NCBI GenBank assembly: GCA_033764865.1
Contig: JANRIM010000017.1
Coordinates: forward strand, 25,366-89,365
Direction of reading: 5' to 3'
Source: VFBF01 sp033764865
GTDB taxonomy: Bacteria; Pseudomonadota; Alphaproteobacteria; Caulobacterales; Aquidulcibacteraceae
DNA length: 64,000 bases
Below, one piece after another: positions 25,102 through 33,035 of this stretch; position 1 is the first letter of the stretch, and the number at the start of each line of letters is the position of its first letter. Below the pieces are notes generated by a model. That model worked only from the letters and a program-made list of their open reading frames with translations, had not been told where the DNA came from and did not search any database. A program made the translations under genes and the position numbers.

Positions 25102-25875
25102 CTACCGGTCCGTGAACACGGGCGGCCTCTTGGCGATGAAGGCGGCCATGCCTTCCTTCTGGTCAGCCGTGGCGAACAGGGCGTGAAACACCCGCCGCTC
25201 GAACCGCACGCCCTCCGCCAGCGTGGCCTCAAAGCCGCGGTTGATCGCTTCCTTGCACACCATGAGGGCGGGCTTGGAGTAACCCGCGATCGTGGCCGCC
25301 GCGGCGAGCGTTTCCTCGATGAGGGCGCCCGCAGGCACGACGCGCGCCACCAGCCCCGCCTTCTCCGCCTCCGCGGCGTCCATCAGCCGCCCCGTCAGGC
25401 ACAGGTCCATGGCCTTGGCCTTGCCGATGGCGCGCACGAGCCTCTGGGTGCCGCCGATGCCGGGAATGACGCCGAGCTTGATCTCCGGCTGACCGAACTT
25501 GGCGGTGTCGGCGGCGATGATCATGTCGGCCATCATGGCCAGCTCACAGCCCCCGCCGAGGGCGAAACCGGCCACCGCGGCGATGGTGGGCTTGCGGCAG
25601 CGGGCCAGCGCGTCGGCGTTGCCGAAGAAGTCCTCGCCGTACATGTCGCCAAAGGTCTTGCCGGACATTTCCTTGATGTCGGCCCCTGCCGCAAAAGCCC
25701 GCTCCGATCCCGTGACCACGATGCAGCCGATGGCCGGATCGCCATCCAGGTCCAGGAGCACGCCGTCCAGTTCCGCAAGCAGCGCGCTGTTCAACGCGTT
25801 GAGCGCCTCCGGCCGGTTGAGCTTCACCAGCGCCACGGCGCCATGGCGCTCCACGATGAGTGTCTTGAGGTCCAT
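25102..25875 (-). CDS. Enoyl-CoA hydratase
   Basis: A 257-residue crotonase-fold enzyme that hydrates trans-2-enoyl-CoA in beta-oxidation. The oxyanion-hole segment AFAAGADIKEM and both catalytic glutamates are present, in ALGGGCELAM and in FGQPEIKLGVIPGIGGTQ. Length and start MDLKTLIVERHGAVALVKLNRP fit the family. A gene of this type beside rpsT-dnaA is a recurrent arrangement in Caulobacterales and relatives, as far as I recall. The upstream small secreted protein gene is 41 bases away on the same strand and may be co-transcribed. Confidence 0.93.
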   Translation of the reverse strand: MDLKTLIVERHGAVALVKLNRPEALNALNSALLAELDGVLLDLDGDPAIGCIVVTGSERAFAAGADIKEMSGKTFGDMYGEDFFGNADALARCRKPTIAAVAGFALGGGCELAMMADMIIAADTAKFGQPEIKLGVIPGIGGTQRLVRAIGKAKAMDLCLTGRLMDAAEAEKAGLVARVVPAGALIEETLAAAATIAGYSKPALMVCKEAINRGFEATLAEGVRFERRVFHALFATADQKEGMAAFIAKRPPVFTDR

Positions 25876-25916
25876 GGGCGGGGGTCCTTCTTGGCCGGGG
25901 GGCGGCGCCTTGAACT

Positions 25917-26327
25917 TCAGTCGAGCGCTAGCGAGGCCGTGCGCGCGACGATGCGGTAGCGCACGACGAGCCCGCCGTCTGAACCGCGCGCAAACGCCAG
26001 CGTCAAGCGCTCGCGACCGCGCACGAAGGCGAGCCCGCCAGCGTCGTCGACTTCCTGGGACCAGCCCAGCGCCGGCAACGCCGCATCGTAGTACGCGCGC
26101 ACGGCGCCCTCGTCCGCCGGCCCGGCCGCCGCCGTCTCCGCTATATGGCCGGCGCCGGCGGGGAACGAAAACGACGCGTCCGCCCTCTCCGCCAGCGGCG
26201 GCGGGAGCGGCACATCGTCGAACATCGACAGGAAACGCGTCTGCGCGCCCGCCGGCGCGAGCCATGCAACCAGACCACCCAGCACGAGGCCGGCGAACAG
26301 GAAGCGCGTGCGGACGGCGGGACTCAT
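25917..26327 (-). CDS. Small secreted hypothetical protein
   Basis: A 136-residue protein with a signal peptide or membrane anchor (about residues 8-28, ending APAGAQ). It then has a mature domain with AVRAYYDAALPALGWSQE, a two-strand-like VRGRERLTLAFAR and VVRYRIVA. The YYDAALPALGW pattern resembles periplasmic proteins seen beside mutM or enoyl-CoA hydratase genes in Caulobacterales, but I cannot assign a function. It reads towards the enoyl-CoA hydratase gene with a 41-base gap. It is divergent from the VIT gene. Confidence 0.65.
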   Translation of the reverse strand: MSPAVRTRFLFAGLVLGGLVAWLAPAGAQTRFLSMFDDVPLPPPLAERADASFSFPAGAGHIAETAAAGPADEGAVRAYYDAALPALGWSQEVDDAGGLAFVRGRERLTLAFARGSDGGLVVRYRIVARTASLALD

Positions 26328-26423
26328 GACGACAGTCTATGGCCGGCTGTCGGCGGCGCAAAATCTCCGCCGGACGGCCCGCCTTGAGGCATCCGCCGCT
26401 ATACTGCCCACGGAGATCGCCCG

Positions 26424-27125
26424 ATGAGCCGCCTCAACATCCATCTGGAACGCCACGCGACCGACCGCATCGGCTGGCTGCGCGCCGCGGTGCTCGGCGC
26501 GAACGACGGCATCGTTTCCACCGCGAGCCTGATCGTCGGCGTGGCGGCGGCGTCGGCGGACAAGACCGGCATCCTTGTCGCCGGCGTCGCAGGGCTGGCG
26601 GCAGGCGCCATGTCCATGGCCGCCGGCGAGTACGTCTCGGTGAGCGCGCAGGCCGATTCCGAACAGGCCGACCTCGCCCGCGAGCGCCGCGAACTTGCCG
26701 ACGATGTGGCGTTCGAGCGCGAGGAGCTCGCGCAGATTTACGTCCAGAGGGGTCTAGAGCCGTCGCTCGCCCGGCAAGTGGCTGATCAACTGATGGCGAA
26801 GGACGCCCTCGGGGCGCATGCGCGCGACGAACTGGGCATCTCCGAGATCACGAAGGCGCGCCCCATCCAGGCGGCGATGGCGTCGGCGGCGACATTCGCG
26901 GTCGGCGCGTCGGCGCCGCTCGTGGTGGCGATGGCCGCTCCGCCGGAGGCCATCGTCGGCGCCGTGGCGATCGCGTCGCTCGCCCTGCTGGCGCTGCTCG
27001 GCGGGGTGAGCGCCCGCGCAGGCGGCGCAGCCATGACGCGCGCCATCGTCCGCGTGACCTTCTGGGGCGCCGCCGCGCTGGCGCTGACGGCGGCTGTCGG
27101 AAGGCTGTTCGGCGCCGTCGCCTAG
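26424..27125 (+). CDS. VIT1/CCC1 family transporter (probable iron/manganese)
   Basis: A 233-residue membrane protein. It has the family start RIGWLRAAVLGANDGIVSTASLIVGVAAA in the first segment, then AGAMSMAAGEYVSVSAQADSE, which is the metal-binding cytoplasmic entry. A helical cytoplasmic domain with RRELADD and FEREELAQIYVQRGL follows, then three C-terminal membrane segments. Plant and yeast relatives move Fe(II) or Mn(II) out of the cytosol. It stands alone, with a divergent secreted protein on the left and a converging TadG-like gene on the right. Confidence 0.9.
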   Translation: MSRLNIHLERHATDRIGWLRAAVLGANDGIVSTASLIVGVAAASADKTGILVAGVAGLAAGAMSMAAGEYVSVSAQADSEQADLARERRELADDVAFEREELAQIYVQRGLEPSLARQVADQLMAKDALGAHARDELGISEITKARPIQAAMASAATFAVGASAPLVVAMAAPPEAIVGAVAIASLALLALLGGVSARAGGAAMTRAIVRVTFWGAAALALTAAVGRLFGAVA

Positions 27126-27148
27126 GGCGCGATCACGGACAATGCGCG

Positions 27149-28444
27149 CTACTGCGCCAGATACGGTTGCGCGGGACGCGGTCCCACGCCTTCGGGCGTC
27201 GGCACGTCGGTGGCGTCATAGTCCGCGTTCAGCACGAAATCCGGCCCCGCGGTGATCTCGATCCGACGGGCCACTACCACGGTGTACGCGGACTTGTCCG
27301 CGATCGGGGCATGGGCCGCGACGCGCAACCGGCCGTCGCGCAGGTAGATCGTGCCCAGCAACGTTCGGGCGTTGTTGCTCTCGATCACGAAGTCCCGGAG
27401 CTTCAGCGCGCCCGTGGCGAGCACGCGATCGGCGAAGAACAAAAAGCCCGCCATCGGGCCGTCGAGCGGCGCGGTCAGATCCACCTTGCTCGACCCCTCA
27501 AGGCGCATGGAGGAGAGATCGCCGACGAAATAGAACCCGACGTGCTGTCCGATGAGGGTGGCGTCGTTGGCGACGCGCAGCGGCCCGTTCTTCATGACGT
27601 AGACGCCGGGCGAGAGCGTGGCCGTGGCGTTCTTCGAGACGATCAGCCCTCCGCAATAGACGCCGGGCGACAGCGCCTTCTCGCCGGTGACGACCACGGG
27701 AAGAAGATGTGTGCAGCCGCCCGCCTCCGGCTCCGGCCGGTCTGCCAGCGGATCGCGGATCTCCGGGCAATCGGTGACGGCCTCCGGGTTGAAGCTCGCT
27801 TTCTTTCCCGCTGCGCCGCCTGCCGAGCAGATCATGCTGGCGTGAAGTTCGGCGCTGTCGCGCAGCGTGATGCCGCGGCTGTGGGTGGAGTTGGACACCA
27901 CCGCGCAGTCGTTGGCGATCATGCGCGCCTGCTTCTCCAGATGCAGCGACTTGGCGTCCAGCGTTTCAAGAGCCAGCGCACACAGCGGCGTGCCGCCCGC
28001 AAGCCTTGCCACCGCCGTCGCCGTCGGCGACAGCCCATTCTTGTTGAACAGGCCGCCGAACACGGACGGCACATGCGCCTTGAGCGTCACACGAACACCG
28101 GCGCGTTCGTCCAGGATTGCGCTTTCCGTCGCCGCCAGCGCGATGTCGGGATCGAGGTTGGCGCGGACATACGCGACCACGACAGCGTCCACCGTGGAGC
28201 GCGAGGTGGACTTGAGCGGCAGCTCCCGCGCCGCCGCAAGCGCAGCCCCGTCCGCCGCCGCCTGGAGCTGAACCTTGGCCGTGTGCGCGGCCATGAAATC
28301 GAACGCGAGCGCAGAGAAGCCCACGCCTCCAGGCGCCAGCACCAGAGACGCCGCCAGAGCGACGTTGCCGCTACGTGAGCCGATCAGCGAGGCCCACCGC
28401 CCACCACAGGCGAGGAGCATGGACAAAGCGGTTGAAGGCGACAT
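27149..28444 (-). CDS. TadG-like (Flp pilus-associated) protein with Tad-type N terminus
   Basis: A 431-residue protein with an N-terminal membrane anchor (residues 27-50). A Tad_N-like segment follows: AAHTAKVQLQAAADGAALAAAREL, typical of TadE/TadG pseudopilin-associated proteins. The rest is predicted beta-rich, with repeated TLSPGVYVMKNGPLRV-type turns that suggest a parallel beta-helix, and cysteines at DCAVVS, MICSAG, DCPEIR and GCTHLL. TadG normally works with the tad secretion operon, of which nothing else is present. It is divergent from the EAL-domain gene with 71 bases between the starts. Confidence 0.8.
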   Translation of the reverse strand: MSPSTALSMLLACGGRWASLIGSRSGNVALAASLVLAPGGVGFSALAFDFMAAHTAKVQLQAAADGAALAAARELPLKSTSRSTVDAVVVAYVRANLDPDIALAATESAILDERAGVRVTLKAHVPSVFGGLFNKNGLSPTATAVARLAGGTPLCALALETLDAKSLHLEKQARMIANDCAVVSNSTHSRGITLRDSAELHASMICSAGGAAGKKASFNPEAVTDCPEIRDPLADRPEPEAGGCTHLLPVVVTGEKALSPGVYCGGLIVSKNATATLSPGVYVMKNGPLRVANDATLIGQHVGFYFVGDLSSMRLEGSSKVDLTAPLDGPMAGFLFFADRVLATGALKLRDFVIESNNARTLLGTIYLRDGRLRVAAHAPIADKSAYTVVVARRIEITAGPDFVLNADYDATDVPTPEGVGPRPAQPYLAQ

Positions 28445-28515
28445 GGCGTCTTAGCCGTTTGAAAGCAGTTCTCTGATACCCATCGCAGATCGGCGTTAAA
28501 GAACGGCCCCCTGCG

Positions 28516-30573
28516 ATGGTTAACGGATTGGCGATCAAGGGGCTCACCCCGCGCGCCGCGTCGCTGGCGCACGGCGGACGGCGCGCTTCGATCAGCCGCA
28601 AGCTCACGGTGGCGGTCGCGGGCGCGGTGCTCTGCGCCATGATCGTGACGGCGGCGCTGGCCGCGTTCCAGGAAACGCTGCGCCACACCGAAAGCAAACT
28701 GACCTACATCCACGCCACGGCGTCGGTCTTCGCGTCGGCGACTTCGCCCGCGCTGGCCGCCAACGATCGCGCGGGCGCCTACACCGCGCTGCGCGGCGTC
28801 GCCCGTGCGCCGGGAATCGTCTACGCCCGCGTCGAGCGGCTGGACGGCACGCGACTGGCGGAGATCGGCGCCGGACTCCAGCTCGACGGCGACGCGCGCC
28901 TCGGCGGCGACGGCCCCGTGCCGCTGCTCCGTGTGCTGGGCAGCCGCACGCTGGAAGTGACCAAGCCCATCGTGCAGAGCGGTGAAACGATCGGCCGCAT
29001 CACACTGGTGGCCGACAACACCGATCTCATGCCGCGCCTGCGCGCCACGTTGGCGCAAAGCATCCTTGGGGCCGTGGCGGCGTTGCTCATCGCGGTGGTG
29101 ATCGCCTTTCGGCTGAAAGGCGCCGTGGTGCGGCCGCTCATCGCGCTGACCGACGCAGTGCGACGGATCGCACGCACCCACACGTACGACTTGCAGGTCG
29201 CCATCGACAGCGACGACGAGGTCGGCGAACTCTGCGGCGGATTCAACACCATGCTCGACGAGATCCGCGTGCGCGAGCGGCGCATCTCGGACCTCGCCTT
29301 CCACGACGCCGAGACGGACCTCCCCAACCGCCACGCATTCGAGCGGGTCATCGGCCAACGCCTCGAGACGCTGGCGGACAAACCGTTCGCCGTGGCGGCC
29401 ATCGGCGTCGACCGCTTCCAGTACGTGCGTGGGGCCATCGGCTACCGGCTTGCCAACGACCTGCTGGCCGAGATCGGCGCGCGCGCGCTGGCGGCGGGCG
29501 AGGCCGCGCGGATTTCCACCGACGTCATCGGCGTCCTGCTGGACGCCACAGACCTCGCCACGCTGCGCCAGCGCGCGTCGGCGCTGCTGATGCGCGTGGA
29601 CGAACCCATTCTCCTCGGCGAGAACACCATGGAAGTGGGCGTTTCGATCGGCCTTGCCCAGGCGGGCATTCACGCCTCGACGCCGAACGGGCTCATCGAG
29701 TGCGCGAGCATCGCCCTCGACCAGGGCCAGGCGGCCCGCAACAAGACCCACATCTTCGACGAGGCCGCCTACAGCACCACGGCCAGGAACGTCTCGCTGA
29801 TGGCGGACATGATCCGCGCGATCAGCAACGGCGAGATGCGCATTCACCTCCAGCCGAAATACGATCTGCGCGTGGGGGCGATCACCGGCGCGGAAGTTCT
29901 GGCGCGGTGGCGCCATCCGGAACGGGGCGTCGTCCCGCCCGATCTGTTCGTGGGCATGGCCGAGGACACCGGCGCCATCAGCCTGCTCACGGAATGGTCC
30001 CTGCACCAGACGATCGCCTGCCAGCGGCGCCTTGTGGCCGCGGGACTGCCAGCGACGCTCGCGGTCAACCTCTCGGGACGATTGCTTGACGATCCCGCCT
30101 TCATCGGGATCGCTATCCAGTTCGTAAAGCGGCGCGCAGGCGATCTTTACCTCGAGATCACGGAGACGGCGAGCATCGACAACCAGGCGCGCGCACTGGA
30201 GAACATCGAGGCGCTGCTCGCCGCCGGCGCCCACATCTCCATCGACGATTACGGCTCCGGCCTTTCGTCGCTTGCGTACCTGAAACGAATACCGGCCCAC
30301 GAACTGAAGATCGATCGCGCGTTCATCGAACTTCTCGATCGCCAGCCCCGCGACGCGCTGCTGGTGAAATCCACCATCGATCTGGCCCACTCTCTGGGCA
30401 TGAAGGTGACGGCGGAGGGCGTGGAGACGGAGGCCACGCTGGCGGCGTTGACGGCGATGGGCTGCGACGTGGTCCAGGGCTACCTGATCGCGCGGCCGAT
30501 GTCTGAGGACGCCTACATCGATTTCATGGGCGGGACCAACGCGCGCGCGGCATCGCCGGCCGCCCGCGGCTAG
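28516..30573 (+). CDS. Membrane cyclic-di-GMP phosphodiesterase: HAMP, degenerate GGDEF, EAL
   Basis: A 685-residue inner-membrane signalling protein. A membrane segment at 30-51, a periplasmic sensor of about 125 residues, and a second segment at 181-200 come first. They are followed by HAMP (201-255), a GGDEF-like domain and an EAL domain. The GGDEF motif position reads STDVI (334-338), so cyclase activity is unlikely. The EAL domain looks active: EVL (460-462) replaces EAL, but LEITETA, DDYGSG, LKIDR, AEGVET and QGY are present. It should hydrolyse c-di-GMP under periplasmic control. It converges on mutM with a 4-base stop overlap. Confidence 0.92.
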   Translation: MVNGLAIKGLTPRAASLAHGGRRASISRKLTVAVAGAVLCAMIVTAALAAFQETLRHTESKLTYIHATASVFASATSPALAANDRAGAYTALRGVARAPGIVYARVERLDGTRLAEIGAGLQLDGDARLGGDGPVPLLRVLGSRTLEVTKPIVQSGETIGRITLVADNTDLMPRLRATLAQSILGAVAALLIAVVIAFRLKGAVVRPLIALTDAVRRIARTHTYDLQVAIDSDDEVGELCGGFNTMLDEIRVRERRISDLAFHDAETDLPNRHAFERVIGQRLETLADKPFAVAAIGVDRFQYVRGAIGYRLANDLLAEIGARALAAGEAARISTDVIGVLLDATDLATLRQRASALLMRVDEPILLGENTMEVGVSIGLAQAGIHASTPNGLIECASIALDQGQAARNKTHIFDEAAYSTTARNVSLMADMIRAISNGEMRIHLQPKYDLRVGAITGAEVLARWRHPERGVVPPDLFVGMAEDTGAISLLTEWSLHQTIACQRRLVAAGLPATLAVNLSGRLLDDPAFIGIAIQFVKRRAGDLYLEITETASIDNQARALENIEALLAAGAHISIDDYGSGLSSLAYLKRIPAHELKIDRAFIELLDRQPRDALLVKSTIDLAHSLGMKVTAEGVETEATLAALTAMGCDVVQGYLIARPMSEDAYIDFMGGTNARAASPAARG

Positions 30574-31427
30574 CGCTGGCAGCGCGGGCACCAGAACGTC
30601 GACCGCCCCGTCTGCACGAAGCGCGCGACGGGGGCGCCGCAGTTCACGCAGGGCTCCCCTTCCCGTCCATAGACACGGAAGCGATGCTGGAAGTAGCCGA
30701 GCGCGCCGTCCGTCTGGGCGAAGTCCCGCAGCGTCGATCCCCCCGCCGCGATTGCTTCGTCAAGCACCACGCGGATGGCGTCCGCCAGTAGCCCGAGCCG
30801 CGCCGGCGCGATGCGGCCCGCCGCGCGTCGCGGCGAGATTCCCGCGCGGAACAGCGCCTCGCACACGTAGATGTTGCCCAGGCCCGCCACCACGCGCTGG
30901 TCGAGCAGCGTGGCCTTCACGTTCTGCCGGCGGTGCGCGAACGCGGCGCGAAGGTGGGCGGCGTCGAAGACGTTGCCGAGCGGCTCCGGCCCCAACCCGG
31001 CGAACCAGGGATGCGCATCCAGCGCGTCCTGCGCAATGAGGTCCATGTACCCGAACCGTCGCGGATCGTTGTACTCCACCCTCGCGCCGGTCTCGAGTTC
31101 GAGCACGATGTGGGTGTGGACCGGATCGGGCGCGGCGGCGAAATGGAAGGCGCCGGGCCGGTCCAAGCTGTCCGGCGCGACGATGGTGAAGCGGCCGGAC
31201 ATGCCCAGATGCGCCACCAGCGTCTCCCCGCGATCCAGCGGCGCCAGCAGATACTTCGCACGCCGCGAGAGCCCGAGGATTCGCGCGCCCGTCAGGCGCG
31301 CCGCGAAGCGCGGCGGGAGCGGGAAGCGCAGGTCCGCGCGGCGGGCCTCGGCGCGCGCGATCCGGGCGCCTTCCAGAACCTGCGCCAGGCCACGGCGCAC
31401 GGTTTCGACTTCGGGCAATTCGGGCAT
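30570..31427 (-). CDS. mutM: Formamidopyrimidine-DNA glycosylase
   Basis: A base-excision repair enzyme that removes 8-oxoguanine and ring-opened purines and cuts the strand. 285 residues. MPELPEVETVRRGL provides the catalytic Pro2 and Glu3. SRRAKYLL provides the conserved Lys, and VVAGLGNIYVCEALFRAGI is the helix-two-turn-helix. The C-terminal zinc finger has CVNCGAP and WCPRCQR. All key residues are intact. The stop overlaps the stop of the converging EAL gene. It is divergent from the SRAP gene, 77 bases away. Confidence 0.97.
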   Translation of the reverse strand: MPELPEVETVRRGLAQVLEGARIARAEARRADLRFPLPPRFAARLTGARILGLSRRAKYLLAPLDRGETLVAHLGMSGRFTIVAPDSLDRPGAFHFAAAPDPVHTHIVLELETGARVEYNDPRRFGYMDLIAQDALDAHPWFAGLGPEPLGNVFDAAHLRAAFAHRRQNVKATLLDQRVVAGLGNIYVCEALFRAGISPRRAAGRIAPARLGLLADAIRVVLDEAIAAGGSTLRDFAQTDGALGYFQHRFRVYGREGEPCVNCGAPVARFVQTGRSTFWCPRCQR

Positions 31428-31504
31428 GACGTCAGTCGCGCCCGCCGTCCGGCGATGTCAACGGACCGTTTGACATCCCGGGCGGGCGGGCAATCATCGC
31501 GTCC

Positions 31505-32158
31505 ATGTGCGGCAAGTTCACACAACTGGCCTCCTGGGAGGAGGTTCACGCCTTCTCGCAGCCCATGGCGGACGCTTCACCGGCGGCGGCGGTGATCGTG
31601 TCCACCCCCATGCGGTTCGCCAAGGTCATCCATCGCGGCGCCGACGGGACGCGCATGTTGACCCCGATGCGCTGGGGCTTTCCGGAAAAGTCCGCCACGT
31701 CCCCCGCCCGGCCCAAGCATATGCACGCCCGCGCCGAGACCATCGACACGCGGCCCACCTTCGCCCCGGCGTTCGAGAGCGGCCGCGGGCTCCTCATGGT
31801 CCATACCTTCAACGAAGGCGAGGAGCTGCCCGGCGGCAAAACCCGCCAGTGGACGATCACGCCCCGCGACGGCCAACCAATCGCCATCGCCGTTATCTTC
31901 GAGCGGTGGGTCCGCGGCGAGGAGGACCTGCTGACGTTCGTCCTCGTCACCACGCCGGCGAACGCGCTGATCGGGCGGATCACCGACCGAATGCCCGCCG
32001 TCCTGCGCCCGCAGGACTGGCCCGCGTGGCTTGGCGAGACCGACGCGCCGCCCGGGGCGGTGAAGGCGCTTCTGAGCACCTTCGACGACGGGGGAACCTG
32101 GGAGATGCGGGAGCAGGACGCCAAATCCCGGCCCCCGCCCGCACCGACGCTTCTCTAG
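31505..32158 (+). CDS. SRAP (YedK/HMCES-like) protein, divergent active site
   Basis: A 217-residue member of the SOS-response-associated peptidase family, which forms a DNA-protein crosslink with abasic sites through Cys2. The start MCGKFTQ keeps Cys2. The glutamate of the usual GFYEW is present in HTFNEG. The Asn of NARAET is His (MHARAETID), and the His of IHDRMP is Thr (RITDRMPAVL). In E. coli YedK the equivalent Asn75 and His160 contribute to crosslink formation or release, so chemistry may differ here. Because it has its own start beside mutM, a joint promoter region for two repair genes is possible. Confidence 0.85.
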   Translation: MCGKFTQLASWEEVHAFSQPMADASPAAAVIVSTPMRFAKVIHRGADGTRMLTPMRWGFPEKSATSPARPKHMHARAETIDTRPTFAPAFESGRGLLMVHTFNEGEELPGGKTRQWTITPRDGQPIAIAVIFERWVRGEEDLLTFVLVTTPANALIGRITDRMPAVLRPQDWPAWLGETDAPPGAVKALLSTFDDGGTWEMREQDAKSRPPPAPTLL

Positions 32159-32219
32159 GGGCGCCCGCGCCGATCCGCCTTCTGGCCCCGCAGCCGCGCC
32201 GGGGGTAAAGGCTAAGTCC

Positions 32220-33035
32220 ATGCCCCACAACGAAACACCGAACGCCCCCCAGGGGGCCGACATGGCCGCCGACATCGCCTCCTTCGGGTTCGAGGACGTC
32301 CCCCGCGCCGAGAAGGCCTCCCGCGTGCGGAGCGTCTTCGACCGCGTGGCCAGCCGTTACGACCTCATGAACGACCTGATGTCCGGCGGCATGCACCGTC
32401 TTTGGAAGGACGCCGCCGTCGCCCGGCTCAACCCGCGTCCCGGGGAGGTCATCCTCGACGTGGCGGGCGGCACCGGCGACATCGCCCGGCGCATCAGGAA
32501 GCGCGTGGAGGCCGCCCGCGCCCGCACCGGAGGAGACCCTGCTCGGATCATAATCTCCGACATCAACGAGGAGATGCTGGAGGCGGGCCGCCGGCGGGGC
32601 GAGGACGGCCTCGAATGGCAGGCGGCGGACGCCGAGGCCCTGCCCTTCGCCGATCGCATGGCCGACGCCTTCGTCATCAGCTTCGGCATCCGCAACGTCA
32701 CCGATGTGCAACAGGCCCTTCACGAAGCTTACCGGGTCCTGAAACCCGGAGGGCGGTTCGTCTGCCTGGAGTTCTCCCGCATGGCCATCGGCGGCGTCGG
32801 CGGTCTCTATGACGCTTATTCCTTCCAGGTGATCCCCCGGATCGGGAAACTGGTGGCCCGGGACGAGGCCGCCTATCGATACCTCGTGGAATCCATTCGT
32901 CGTTTTCCGGATCAGGAAACTTTTGCGGGCATGATCCGTTCGGCGGGCTTCGCCCGCGTGAGCTGGCGCAATTTCGCCGGCGGCGTCGTGGCTCTCCACT
33001 GGGGTTTCAAACCCGGGGGGCTCAAGGGGTCCTGA
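32220..33035 (+). CDS. ubiE: Demethylmenaquinone/ubiquinone methyltransferase UbiE
   Basis: A SAM-dependent C-methyltransferase of ubiquinone synthesis (and of menaquinone where made). 271 residues. The conserved FDRVASRYDLMNDLMSGGMHRLWK is at residues 40-63, the SAM motif is ILDVAGGTGDIA, and DAEALPFAD and FGIRNVTD follow. The end is EAAYRYLVESIRRFPDQETF. Its TGA shares its final A with the ATG of ubiB (TGATG), so the two ubiquinone genes are coupled. An N-terminal extension of about 30 residues precedes the core; the Met at codon 15 is an alternative start. Confidence 0.96.
   Translation: MPHNETPNAPQGADMAADIASFGFEDVPRAEKASRVRSVFDRVASRYDLMNDLMSGGMHRLWKDAAVARLNPRPGEVILDVAGGTGDIARRIRKRVEAARARTGGDPARIIISDINEEMLEAGRRRGEDGLEWQAADAEALPFADRMADAFVISFGIRNVTDVQQALHEAYRVLKPGGRFVCLEFSRMAIGGVGGLYDAYSFQVIPRIGKLVARDEAAYRYLVESIRRFPDQETFAGMIRSAGFARVSWRNFAGGVVALHWGFKPGGLKGS

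Noticed and set aside
28384..30591. A 735-codon minus-strand open frame opposite the EAL-domain gene
   Set aside because: The plus-strand product has clear HAMP and EAL motifs; the minus frame has none and shows the Arg/His bias of antisense GC-rich sequence.
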